Source of the DNA: Myxococcales bacterium
GTDB taxonomy: Bacteria > Myxococcota > Polyangia > Fen-1088
Direction: 5' to 3'
Assembly (NCBI GenBank): GCA_003155465.1
Contig: PMCR01000225.1
Coordinates: forward strand, 11,206 to 17,268
Length of the DNA: 6,063 nt
The notes beneath the pieces were generated by a model, which saw only the letters and a program-made list of their open reading frames with translations, made no database searches and had not been told where the DNA came from. Of the stretch, positions 1-6,063 are shown one piece after another; within the stretch, counting starts at the first letter, position 1; each line of letters opens with the position of its first letter. The translations under genes were made by a program, and so were the position numbers.

Positions 1-297
1 CACACCGACGAGCGAGGCTCGGCTTCCTTCAATTGGGACCTGTCGGCCAAGCGCGCGACGGTGGTGCTCGACTATCTGTTCCAGACCAACAAAACGCTGG
101 CCGACACCTATGGCAGCTACTTCGCCGCGAGCGCTTACTCCAAGTTCCGTCCCATCAACCCCACCAAGGACGAGGCAGCCTACCAACAGAATCGCCGCAT
201 TGAAATCTCGGTCGTCCCCAAGGACGCCAATGTCCGCAAGGTGATCGAGGACTACATGCAAGCAGTCAACCCCTCGCTACAGCCCGCGAAACCGTAG
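1..297 (+). CDS. OmpA/MotB-family C-terminal domain protein, 5' end missing
   Basis: This is the last 98 codons of a protein whose start lies left of the window; it ends with TAG at 295-297. The reading frame is open from base 1 (His-Thr-Asp-Glu-Arg-Gly), so the GTG at 61 is an internal codon. Three landmarks of the OmpA-like fold are visible: HTDERG at the left edge, N-x2-LSxxRA (window residues 11-19) and NRRIEI near residue 74. Asp3 and Arg18 are 15 residues apart, the same spacing as the Asp/Arg pair that binds diaminopimelate in characterised OmpA domains, so non-covalent peptidoglycan binding in the periplasm is likely. The roughly 25-residue tail after NRRIEI (KDANVRKVIEDYM...) is longer than in plain OmpA domains. 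The missing N-terminal part (beta-barrel, lipoprotein or MotB-like membrane helix) would decide the role, so no gene name is given. The family call is firm; the exact function is unknown. Confidence 0.85.
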   Translation, partial: HTDERGSASFNWDLSAKRATVVLDYLFQTNKTLADTYGSYFAASAYSKFRPINPTKDEAAYQQNRRIEISVVPKDANVRKVIEDYMQAVNPSLQPAKP

Positions 298-662
298 ACG
301 GTCACTTGGATTGGGTGCGCGGCGTGCCGTCCGCACCGGAAATCAGTGGGTCAGGCCGTGGTTGTTGGTTGACCAAGGGAAACTCGGACCAGGAGTGCTG
401 ACTCCCAGGCTCACAGTGACCGGCTTTGCGAGAACCAATACAGCTAATCGTAGGCCTTCCGGATGCTCGTTTCTCGCGACGGCAACGCGCAAAACTAGCT
501 CCGGCAAGCCCGCGGACGCCCTGGGGCACTGCCCCGCATCTGAATTGCTCTCCGTGCCGCCCTGTTCCATCGCACCACATTGAAGCTTTTCACGACTTCC
601 CGCCATTGTTCCCCTGAGCCGGATTCTGAGAAAACGCTACTGCTACCCGAGGAGAGCACACT
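298..662. other. Intergenic region without a convincing gene
   Basis: This stretch of 365 bp separates the OmpA-like gene from the GH9 gene. Short open frames exist on both strands, but none has a good ribosome binding site or a recognisable product. Small inverted repeats are present: a 24-nt hairpin at 314-337, GGAGT/ACTCC with a GCTG loop at 392-405, and GGGGC/GCCCC with a 3-nt loop at 523-535. No clear sigma-70 -35/-10 pair is visible before the GH9 gene, although its promoter is expected here. The GH9 ribosome binding site is GAGGAG at 649-654, 8 nt before the ATG. Confidence 0.6.
314..337 (+). terminator. GC-rich hairpin after the OmpA-like gene, possible terminator
   Basis: GGTGCG (314-319) pairs with CGCACC (332-337), and the interior can add CGG/CCG around a CGTG loop. 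It starts 17 nt after the stop codon, where a terminator is expected. No T-run follows (GGAAATC), so it does not meet the intrinsic terminator pattern and may only stabilise the transcript 3' end. Confidence 0.35.
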
Positions 663-3305
663 ATGCGAAGATTTCTTCTTCCCGCCATCATCCTTTGCTG
701 TCCCCTCACGGCAAGCGCCGCGCTCACGCTGCGGGAAGTCCGTACCGCCTCGAACACCGTGATCGAGGTCTACTTCACGAGCGACACCGTCAATGCCACT
801 GAGGTCAGCACCGGTGACCTCACCCAGTGGACGGTCAATGGCCAGGCGGTCACTGCCATCAACAAGTACGTGATGCAGACTGCGGAGGTGATCCAGGTGA
901 ACCCGAAGAAGACTGTGACCTGCGATCACCATATCTTTCTCACCGTCCCACCCCTGACCAGCGGCACTATGTACGAGATAAAGACTCCGCACGGCAACGC
1001 GACCTTTGCCTTCGACGACCACAAGGCGTTGTGCGACTCGATCAAGACCAACCAGTCGGCGTACAGCGCTCTTTCAAGAGGCAACTACGCCAACTTCGCC
1101 ATCTGGTTGGGCGACGGGGGCAGCCAGCAGATAGGCGGGCCCCTGCCGACCTATGAGGTCTTCGAAACGCTCACCAACAAGGTCGTCGCCCAGGGTTCGC
1201 TTCAACAAGTCGGCGCAGACGCCAGCTCGGGCGATTTCGTCTACCGCATCGACCTGGCCGCGGTTCCCGAGGGCGGTCCCTACAGAATCTCGGTCAAGGG
1301 TTACGGGGCATCGTATCCGTTCGGCGTGGGCGGGGATTTCTCTCGACGCCTGGCCTACGTCACGTTTCGCGGCCAGTACTACCAGCGCTGCGGATGCCCT
1401 TCGCAACCACCTTACACCCTGGACATCCGGAAGAAGGCCTGCCACTCGCTCATCTATGACACCAATGCTCCCATCAGTGAGGCCAGCGTTGTCCCCAATA
1501 CCGCCACCGACCCGAAACTGACGATGTACGGCGGCTATCACGACGCCGGCGACACTGATCGCCGTGTCTATCACATGGCCAATCCCATCGTGAATCTGAT
1601 GGTCTACGAGGCGTTCCCCGAGCTTTTCACCGACGGCCAGTACAACATTCCGGACATGTTCGACGCCCAGTACAACATTGTGGGTTCGGGCAACGGCATC
1701 CCCGACATCATCGATGAGGCGGCCTGGGGCACGCTGATCTGGGAGTACTTGCAGGAAACTGATGGCAGCATTCACTACGGAACAAATTGCAAAGGCTATC
1801 CGAATCCCTTCGCCGCCCCCTTGGACCAGGATACTTTGCCCTACGGAACCATGGTGGCCTCCGACGCTGCGGCCGCGGTTGGTGCGGGTTTGTTCCTGCA
1901 CCTTGCACGCCTGATCAAGCCCTATGACACGGCCCGCGCCGATTCGCTGGCCCAGAAGTCGCAGAAGGCGTTCACCTACATAGGCAGCAAGATCGCGGAT
2001 CCCGAGAAGCTGTACTACTACGTCCAGAAGTATCTCTACGACGGTGACGAGAATGCCCACACCCAGGTGAAGGCCCTGCAGAACGTCGTCGACAACTACA
2101 AGAGCAATACACTTGGGACCTACGGCTACTCGCTCAATGACAAGAACTTCGACAATCCCGGGTACATCATCGGCTACATGGTGGAGAAGACCCGGCCAAC
2201 CGATCCGGCGGTGGTCACGCATTTTCAGACGGCGCTGAAGGCCGCTGCGGACGCAACAGTTGCCGAGTTCAAGAAGTACGCCTATCCGGTCGCAAACAAT
2301 CCGAACAGCGGCGGCTGGGGCCACAATGTCAGGCAGCCGAGCTATGCAACCTCACCGTTACTGTATTGGCGTTTCTCAAAGGAACAATCGTACTTCGACG
2401 CCGCCAGCAATATGATGGACTACATTCTGGGGCTCAATCCGATGGGCATCAGCTACGTCACCGGGCTTGGCTTCCATCAGGTACACAACCCGCACGACCG
2501 AGAAAGCGGCTATACCGAGAACATGGGATGGGGTCCCAAGCCCGGTATCACGGTTTTTGGGCCGGGTATCCCTGGTGCTGGAACCACAGTTCCGGCCCTC
2601 ACGTCCCTGCCCAAGGAGCGGCAGTTTGCTGACAACATGGGCGCCATTTCGATGGCCGAGTTCACTATCTTTGAAACCATGTCCCACTATGCGCTCTACA
2701 CCGTGCTTTCGAACGGTGGGAAGTGGGATCCCACGAAGGATCCCTTTGCCTCAGGCGGGGGCGTCGGCAGCGGCGGGATAGGCGGCGGCGGGACGACGGA
2801 CGCCGGCGGGGCCGGGGGAAACAGCGGAATCACGACCGGCGCGGGCGGGTCCATCGGGTCACGCGGTGGAAGCACAGCCGCGATCGGCGGAAACACGACC
2901 GGCGCTGGAGGATCCGTGGGGGCGCGGGGAGGAACCACGGCCGGGCTGGGTGGAAACATGACCGCGGCTGGCGGGTCCATCGTATCGAGCGGAGGAATCC
3001 CGACGGCCATCGGTGGAACGACAGCCGCTGCTGGCGGGGCCGCCGTGTCGGATGGAGGGATCCCCGCCGCAACCGGTGGATCGCCGATGCCGGACACGGG
3101 CGGGGTCGCAACCGGTGGCGGCGGCTCGCCGGGCTCGACAGCCGGAACAGGACGATTGGCCAGCGGCTGCTCTTGCTCTACGGTCTCCGGTCGAGCGCCT
3201 GGGACGTCCATTTGGCTGCTGGCTTTCCTTGCGGCCATCAGGCGCCGCACCCCAATCCCGCGGCAAGCGCAGCGACGCCGTGGGGCGTCTGGCAGAGGGA
3301 CGTAG
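663..3305 (+). CDS. Secreted, surface-anchored glycoside hydrolase family 9 (endo-beta-1,4-glucanase type)
   Basis: An 880-residue protein predicted to cleave beta-1,4-glucan such as cellulose outside the cell. ATG at 663 has GAGGAG 8 nt upstream and opens a Sec signal peptide (residues 1-19, MRRF then hydrophobic, ending ASA). Residues about 20-125 form a beta-rich module I cannot assign. Residues about 141-224 resemble the cellulase N-terminal Ig-like domain (YEVFE...GDFVYRIDL...[10 protein letters not shown]). Residues about 226-690 are the GH9 (alpha/alpha)6 domain: YYQRCG (Cys243) with ACH (Cys260), GGYHDAGD with Asp294 and Asp297 (catalytic base pair), [10 protein letters not shown] (344-352), [13 protein letters not shown] (589-601), the NPHDR substrate signature (His611, Arg613), and AEFTIF with Glu666 as the likely catalytic acid. 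A Gly-rich linker (698-834) and a MYXO-CTERM-like tail (835-880) follow. No carbohydrate-binding module is seen after the catalytic domain. The exact glucan substrate cannot be read from sequence. Confidence 0.93.
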   Translation: MRRFLLPAIILCCPLTASAALTLREVRTASNTVIEVYFTSDTVNATEVSTGDLTQWTVNGQAVTAINKYVMQTAEVIQVNPKKTVTCDHHIFLTVPPLTSGTMYEIKTPHGNATFAFDDHKALCDSIKTNQSAYSALSRGNYANFAIWLGDGGSQQIGGPLPTYEVFETLTNKVVAQGSLQQVGADASSGDFVYRIDLAAVPEGGPYRISVKGYGASYPFGVGGDFSRRLAYVTFRGQYYQRCGCPSQPPYTLDIRKKACHSLIYDTNAPISEASVVPNTATDPKLTMYGGYHDAGDTDRRVYHMANPIVNLMVYEAFPELFTDGQYNIPDMFDAQYNIVGSGNGIPDIIDEAAWGTLIWEYLQETDGSIHYGTNCKGYPNPFAAPLDQDTLPYGTMVASDAAAAVGAGLFLHLARLIKPYDTARADSLAQKSQKAFTYIGSKIADPEKLYYYVQKYLYDGDENAHTQVKALQNVVDNYKSNTLGTYGYSLNDKNFDNPGYIIGYMVEKTRPTDPAVVTHFQTALKAAADATVAEFKKYAYPVANNPNSGGWGHNVRQPSYATSPLLYWRFSKEQSYFDAASNMMDYILGLNPMGISYVTGLGFHQVHNPHDRESGYTENMGWGPKPGITVFGPGIPGAGTTVPALTSLPKERQFADNMGAISMAEFTIFETMSHYALYTVLSNGGKWDPTKDPFASGGGVGSGGIGGGGTTDAGGAGGNSGITTGAGGSIGSRGGSTAAIGGNTTGAGGSVGARGGTTAGLGGNMTAAGGSIVSSGGIPTAIGGTTAAAGGAAVSDGGIPAATGGSPMPDTGGVATGGGGSPGSTAGTGRLASGCSCSTVSGRAPGTSIWLLAFLAAIRRRTPIPRQAQRRRGASGRGT
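2829..3080. repeat. Four 63-bp tandem repeats coding a Gly-rich linker
   Basis: Within the GH9 gene, residues 723-806 are four copies of a 21-residue unit at 2829-2891, 2892-2954, 2955-3017 and 3018-3080. Each unit is three heptads of the form xxxxxGG, for example TTGAGG-type, SIGSRGG-type and STAAIGG-type. The first two copies are most alike and the fourth is the most diverged. Less regular GG-rich sequence flanks the array at 698-722 and 807-834. It most likely acts as a flexible spacer holding the enzyme off the cell surface. Copy number could vary by slippage or recombination. Confidence 0.85.
3165..3302 (+). other. MYXO-CTERM-like C-terminal sorting signal
   Basis: This covers residues 835-880 of the GH9 protein. 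Gly835-Cys836-Ser-Cys838 is followed by a short polar stretch, a hydrophobic segment ([10 protein letters not shown], 850-859) and Arg860-862. That order matches the MYXO-CTERM tripartite signal, which in myxobacteria is processed by CPBP-family membrane proteases (myxosortases) to place proteins on the cell surface. Unlike the usual signal, which ends at the Arg cluster, 18 more residues follow with a second RRR at 871-873. The hydrophobic stretch is short. Confidence 0.75.
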
Positions 3306-3381
3306 CAAACCAGCCCTGCCAGCGAAGGCCGCGCGGACAATGCCGTGGGCGAAGACCCACCCGTGCGCTATGTTTGCGCCC

Positions 3382-4362
3382 ATGCAACGACGAAAACTGG
3401 GACAGCTGGAAGTGTCCGCTCTCGGACTCGGGTGCATGGGGATGTCGGAATTCTATGGCCAGCGCGACGACGCTGAGTCCATCGCCACCATCCAGCACGC
3501 CGTAGGCGCAGGCGTCGATCTCATCGATACCGCAGACATGTACGGTCCCTTCACCAACGAGGAACTGGTGGGCAGGGCACTCAAGGGCCGGCGCAACCAG
3601 GTCGTGCTGGCGACCAAGTTCGGCATCGTGCGCACCGATGATCCGCTGGTGCGTGGAATCAACGGACGACCCGAGTACGTCAAGGCCTGCTGCGATGCCA
3701 GCCTGCGCCGCCTGAAGACTGACGTCATCGATCTCTACTACCAGCACCGGGTGGACCGGAGGACGCCGATTGAAGAAACCGTGGGTGCCATGAGCGATCT
3801 GGTTCGCGCGGGGAAGGTCCGCTTTCTCGGCCTGTCCGAGGCCAGCCCGCAGACCCTGCGGCGAGCGCACAAGGTTCACCCCATCACGGCCCTGCAAAGC
3901 GAGTATTCCCTGTGGACGCGCGATCCCGAAGATGGGGCGCTGCCCACCTGCCGCGAGCTGGGCATCGGCTTCGTGGCCTACAGTCCCCTCGGACGCGGCT
4001 TTCTCACCGGCCGGATCGCACGTTTCGAAGACCTGGACCCGAACGACTACCGCCGCCACTCTCCGCGTTTTCAGGGTGAGAACTTCGGGAAAAACATGGA
4101 TCTCGTTCGACATATCGAAGCCGTGGCGGGCAGGAAGGGCTGCTCAGCGACCCAGCTTGCGCTGGCCTGGGTGCTGGCGCGCGGCCCCGACGTGGTGCCC
4201 ATCTTCGGCACCAAGCGGCGATCGTATCTGCGCGAGAACTTAGAGTCTCTGCAGGTCGTTCTGTCCGCCGAGGACTTGGCCGAAATCGACCGTATCGCGC
4301 CAAAGGGGGTGGCGGCCGGCACGCGCTATCCCGAGATCTTGATGGGTATCCTCGACGGGTAG
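3382..4362 (+). CDS. Aldo/keto reductase (NADPH-dependent oxidoreductase)
   Basis: A 326-residue cytoplasmic (alpha/beta)8 oxidoreductase that reduces aldehydes or ketones with NAD(P)H; the substrate cannot be told. The catalytic tetrad is complete: Asp49 and Tyr54 in DTADMYG, Lys79 in ATKFG, His122 in YYQHR. The N-terminal hairpin and glycine motif [18 protein letters not shown] is typical of the family, and the cofactor-phosphate site [15 protein letters not shown] lies near the C-terminus. The length matches AKR13-like and related bacterial enzymes. ATG 3382 was chosen because it begins the family-typical MQRRKLG. In-frame ATGs at 3370 and 3340 are alternatives; 3340 has a weak GAAGG 11 nt upstream, whereas 3382 has no Shine-Dalgarno. 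A 5-bp hairpin (GTGGG/CCCAC, 3345-3360) lies in the leader. It follows the GH9 gene by 76 bp on the same strand, without an obvious terminator, so read-through is possible. A functional link to cellulose degradation is not evident. Confidence 0.92.
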   Translation: MQRRKLGQLEVSALGLGCMGMSEFYGQRDDAESIATIQHAVGAGVDLIDTADMYGPFTNEELVGRALKGRRNQVVLATKFGIVRTDDPLVRGINGRPEYVKACCDASLRRLKTDVIDLYYQHRVDRRTPIEETVGAMSDLVRAGKVRFLGLSEASPQTLRRAHKVHPITALQSEYSLWTRDPEDGALPTCRELGIGFVAYSPLGRGFLTGRIARFEDLDPNDYRRHSPRFQGENFGKNMDLVRHIEAVAGRKGCSATQLALAWVLARGPDVVPIFGTKRRSYLRENLESLQVVLSAEDLAEIDRIAPKGVAAGTRYPEILMGILDG

Positions 4363-4369
4363 ACTAGTC

Positions 4370-4723
4370 CTACAGGAGGCTCTGGCCTTCTTCTCCGCCG
4401 CCAGCGGACCCGTCTTCGCCCGCCTCGCCGCTGGTCACCATCTTGGGGTACCAACTCTCGAAAACCTCGGTGATCTGGCGCGCCTGTTTCTCGCTCGATA
4501 CGTTGAACGACGATTGCTTGCGATAGGAGCCGTGGAACTTCTTGAAGCGCACGATGGCCATCTTCGGCGCGCGGAACTTGCCGCTCGCCTTGTCCAGTTC
4601 CTGGTAGAGAAACATGAGAGTGGCCCACGAGCCTTTGGTCAGGACGACCTTGTCCAGTTGCTTGCGGACCAGCACACCCTCGTCTTCGTAGTCGTAGGTC
4701 AGTTCATCCAGGGTCTCGGCCAT
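4370..4723 (-). CDS. Small conserved-looking protein of unknown function
   Basis: A 117-residue soluble protein with no signal peptide or membrane segment. ATG at 4723 has GAGGA 8 nt upstream (4732-4736), a strong ribosome binding site. The first 20 residues are acidic (LDELTYDYEDEG). Residues 20-95 form a compact mixed domain: RKQLDKVVLTKGSWATLMFLYQ, then FRAPKMAIVRFKK, then YRKQSSFNVSSEKQA and FESWYPKM. The last 20 or so residues are a low-complexity Gly/Glu tail. The basic, aromatic middle (Lys54 to Lys69) suggests a nucleic-acid or protein-binding surface, but this is inference. It resembles, from memory, uncharacterised small proteins of deltaproteobacterial lineages; I assign no function. 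It is last in a minus-strand operon, 16 bp after the PilZ gene, and its stop faces that of the aldo/keto reductase 7 bp away. Confidence 0.85.
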   Translation of the reverse strand: MAETLDELTYDYEDEGVLVRKQLDKVVLTKGSWATLMFLYQELDKASGKFRAPKMAIVRFKKFHGSYRKQSSFNVSSEKQARQITEVFESWYPKMVTSGEAGEDGSAGGGEEGQSLL

Positions 4724-4739
4724 GATTGGGTTCCTCGCT

Positions 4740-5114
4740 TCAGGCAGACTTGCGACTGGCCGGCTGGGCCAGCCGACGCAGGCTTTGGGTCAGGCGGCGC
4801 CGGTCCTGTGCCGACAGTTTCTCAAACTCGATTCCCATACCCGCGGGCGTGTTGCCGCCCCCGCCCCGGGTGACCCACGCCACACGGCCACGAGCCACCA
4901 GCACCTCGCCCGGTGCCAGCGGGATCGCCAGACTCAAGTTTTCGCCCACCTCGAACAGGAGGTCGGACTGCAAAAAAACCCCACCCTCGGATAGGTCAGC
5001 CGTGTCGAGCCGGATCCCGGCCTCGACCTTGTTGCCGGCAGCACGTACGACCACGGGCAGGAGCGCATCCAGGCGGGAAAACCGCCGCGTGTCGCGACGC
5101 CCGGGCGAAGTCAC
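4740..5114 (-). CDS. PilZ-domain protein (predicted cyclic-di-GMP receptor)
   Basis: A 124-residue, single-domain PilZ protein, probably cytoplasmic. It carries both halves of the c-di-GMP binding site: RxxxR at Arg10-Arg14 (RRFSR) and DxSxxG at Asp40-Gly45 (DLSEGG), followed by VFLQSD, a beta-strand stretch (GEVLVARGRVAWV) and the closing PAGMGIEF. Binding the second messenger would let it adjust a partner, often in motility, surface polymer or envelope functions. I chose GTG 5114 over the longer ATG 5204 for two reasons: GTG overlaps the TGA of the upstream lipoprotein gene as GTGA, a hallmark of translational coupling, and the extra 30 residues from 5204 are basic, unlike PilZ sequence, and would overlap the upstream gene by 94 bp. 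It is the middle gene of a three-gene operon. The partner protein is unknown. Confidence 0.9.
   Translation of the reverse strand: MTSPGRRDTRRFSRLDALLPVVVRAAGNKVEAGIRLDTADLSEGGVFLQSDLLFEVGENLSLAIPLAPGEVLVARGRVAWVTRGGGGNTPAGMGIEFEKLSAQDRRRLTQSLRRLAQPASRKSA
5111..5114 (-). promoter_or_regulatory. GTGA stop/start overlap coupling lipoprotein and PilZ genes
   Basis: On the minus strand the GTG start of the PilZ gene (5114-5112) overlaps the TGA stop of the lipoprotein gene (5113-5111). A GTGGA lies 8 nt before the GTG and could serve as a weak ribosome binding site. Such overlaps usually make translation of the second gene depend on the first and keep the two products in proportion. Confidence 0.75.
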
Positions 5115-6016
5115 GGACGCAGGTCCACCACCGTGGATGAACGCGCTTCCACGGATACGCGCGTGGGTGGGACCGCGGCCACGACCATGTGGCTCTCGCG
5201 CCACACGGCTTCAAGCGAAACCGGAACCCCTCCGGCAGCCGCCGCCATGCGCGCCAGAAGCTCGTGCGGCACTACCACCAAACCTCCCGCGCCCGCGGCG
5301 CAGGCCACCGCCACTGGCGCGCCATAGGGACGGATTTCCAAGAAAGTCCGCTCGGGCCCGGTCACCCGCAACACCAGGTCGCCCGAGGCATCCACACGAC
5401 TTCCCGTGGTCAGGGGAACCTGATCTCGATCGAGGACGCGCGGCACGCCCGGCACGGTCAGGACTGCCTTGGCAGGCCGATCCGCGGGTCCGGGGATCTC
5501 CAGGGTGAGCGCCTGCGGCACCTCAGCGATGTCCACGGGGCCAGCCTCGGCAATCACCCCGCCCACGACCTCGGCAAGCGGCGGATACACCCGTGGAGCG
5601 GGACGCAGTCCCGGACCATTCGGACCAACCGCCACCGACACCCCGCTCAGTTCCTCCAGATTCACCGCACCACCCTGGGCGCGAAGGGCTCGAGCCTGGC
5701 CGGCCACGTCACGCAGCTCACAAGGACCGTCAGGAGCGGGCGCGACCAGCGGGTCCACCACGCCCAGCACGTCGGTGGCAGACCGGTCGGTCACGTTCGC
5801 GCGGAACGCCAGCACTGACAGGGCGGGCGCGCCAGTGCTTGGAATGTCCAGGCGGATCGAAACCTCGGCAACGCGCTGGGTGACCGGAACAGCTCCGTCT
5901 CTCATGTGTGGTCCGCTCTCGCAGCCGAGAAGCAGTGGCGCCCACAGGAGTGCCAACGCCTGTACGCGGGTCGCATACAAGGGGCGGCAGGTGGGTCTCT
6001 GTGCGAAGGCAGGCAT
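5111..6016 (-). CDS. Lipoprotein of unknown function
   Basis: A 301-residue predicted lipoprotein. The N-terminus has basic residues, a hydrophobic stretch (VQALALLWAPLLLG) and the lipobox LLGC with Cys32 as the lipidation site; Glu33 at +2 is not the Asp inner-membrane retention signal, so outer-membrane placement is plausible. The mature part of about 270 residues is rich in Val, Ala, Pro and Gly with alternating beta-strand patterns and contains two more cysteines (Cys99 and Cys239) that could pair in the periplasm. I recognise no domain. ATG 6016 is the only ATG that keeps the signal peptide, and an in-frame stop (TAA, 6041-6043) lies just upstream; its ribosome binding site is poor (only AGAAG next to the ATG). 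It is first in the operon with the PilZ gene. Possible roles as an envelope sensor, assembly factor or structural component remain guesses. Confidence 0.82.
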   Translation of the reverse strand: MPAFAQRPTCRPLYATRVQALALLWAPLLLGCESGPHMRDGAVPVTQRVAEVSIRLDIPSTGAPALSVLAFRANVTDRSATDVLGVVDPLVAPAPDGPCELRDVAGQARALRAQGGAVNLEELSGVSVAVGPNGPGLRPAPRVYPPLAEVVGGVIAEAGPVDIAEVPQALTLEIPGPADRPAKAVLTVPGVPRVLDRDQVPLTTGSRVDASGDLVLRVTGPERTFLEIRPYGAPVAVACAAGAGGLVVVPHELLARMAAAAGGVPVSLEAVWRESHMVVAAVPPTRVSVEARSSTVVDLRP

Positions 6017-6039
6017 CTTCTGAACGGGTGAGCGGGGTG

Positions 6040-6045
6040 ATTATA
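6040..6045 (-). promoter_or_regulatory. Likely -10 box of the lipoprotein-PilZ operon
   Basis: The minus strand reads TATAAT, a perfect sigma-70 -10 hexamer, ending 23 bp before the lipoprotein ATG. Transcription would start near 6033, giving a leader of about 17 nt. A -35 element at the usual 17-bp spacing would lie just beyond the right edge, so only half the promoter can be judged. In GC-rich DNA a perfect TATAAT by chance is uncommon. Confidence 0.5.
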
Positions 6046-6063
6046 GACAGAACCACTGCGTCA

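Noticed and set aside
1..297. ZorB of a Zorya defence system
   Set aside because: The OmpA/MotB-like end would be compatible, but no zorC/zorD-like genes follow and the downstream neighbours are a cellulase and a reductase.
522..540. Sigma-54-like -24/-12 element before the GH9 gene
   Set aside because: GGCAC is present but no GC falls at the required spacing from that GG; the match comes from the GGGGC/GCCCC hairpin.
343..606. Minus-strand 87-codon frame in the intergenic gap
   Set aside because: No ribosome binding site, no recognisable motif, and it competes with several equally open frames on both strands.
1074..2324. Long 416-codon open frame on the minus strand, opposite the GH9 gene
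   Set aside because: It lies wholly opposite conserved GH9 catalytic sequence and has no recognisable product; long antisense frames are common in high-GC coding DNA.
2696..3340. 214-codon minus-strand frame rich in Pro-Pro motifs
   Set aside because: The proline pattern is the complement of the Gly-Gly codons of the linker repeats; it is a shadow of the repeat, not a separate gene.
3013..3381. Longer N-terminus for the aldo/keto reductase starting at ATG 3013
   Set aside because: The added residues overlap the GH9 coding sequence and are low-complexity Arg/Pro; the family fold starts at MQRRKLG (3382).
2723..3505. Arg-rich plus-strand frame overlapping the GH9 end and the reductase start
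   Set aside because: Frame-shifted reading of the Gly-rich linker; the composition is an artefact and it overlaps two well supported genes.
5115..5204. PilZ start at ATG 5204
   Set aside because: It would overlap the lipoprotein gene by 94 bp and add unrelated basic residues; GTG 5114 gives a neat GTGA junction and a normal PilZ N-terminus.

Overview
The window is high-GC DNA (above 60 % by eye) and most likely comes from a myxobacterium or other Myxococcota. The grounds are a secreted enzyme ending in a MYXO-CTERM-type sorting signal (Gly-Cys-Ser-Cys, hydrophobic helix, Arg cluster) behind a glycine-rich linker, a PilZ protein of the DxSxGGxF type common in deltaproteobacterial lineages, and many secreted or envelope proteins. 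This is inference from protein features; no rRNA or tRNA is present.

Layout. Positions 1-297 hold the C-terminal end of an OmpA/MotB-type peptidoglycan-binding protein (+), cut by the window edge. Positions 298-662 are a non-coding gap with a GC-rich hairpin just after the stop and some small hairpins. Positions 663-3305 (+) encode a large secreted glycoside hydrolase family 9 enzyme: signal peptide, an unassigned beta-rich N-terminal module, a cellulase Ig-like module, a GH9 catalytic domain with its key acids present, a Gly-rich linker built of 21-residue repeats, and a MYXO-CTERM-like tail. Positions 3382-4362 (+) encode an aldo/keto reductase with an intact catalytic tetrad. Its stop lies 7 bp from the stop of an opposing operon.

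That operon occupies the right part on the minus strand, read from 6016 down to 4370. It encodes a lipoprotein of unknown function, a PilZ (cyclic-di-GMP receptor) protein whose GTG start overlaps the lipoprotein stop (GTGA), and, 16 bp further on, a small conserved-looking protein of unknown function. A perfect TATAAT hexamer lies 23 bp ahead of the lipoprotein start; its -35 partner would fall outside the window.

How they fit together. The GH9 enzyme looks like a surface-displayed beta-1,4-glucanase, consistent with polysaccharide degradation or matrix remodelling. The aldo/keto reductase is probably an unrelated neighbour. The minus-strand operon ties an envelope lipoprotein to a c-di-GMP receptor and a small unknown protein and is the least explained part. 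No CRISPR, mobile element, tRNA, rRNA or defence system was seen.
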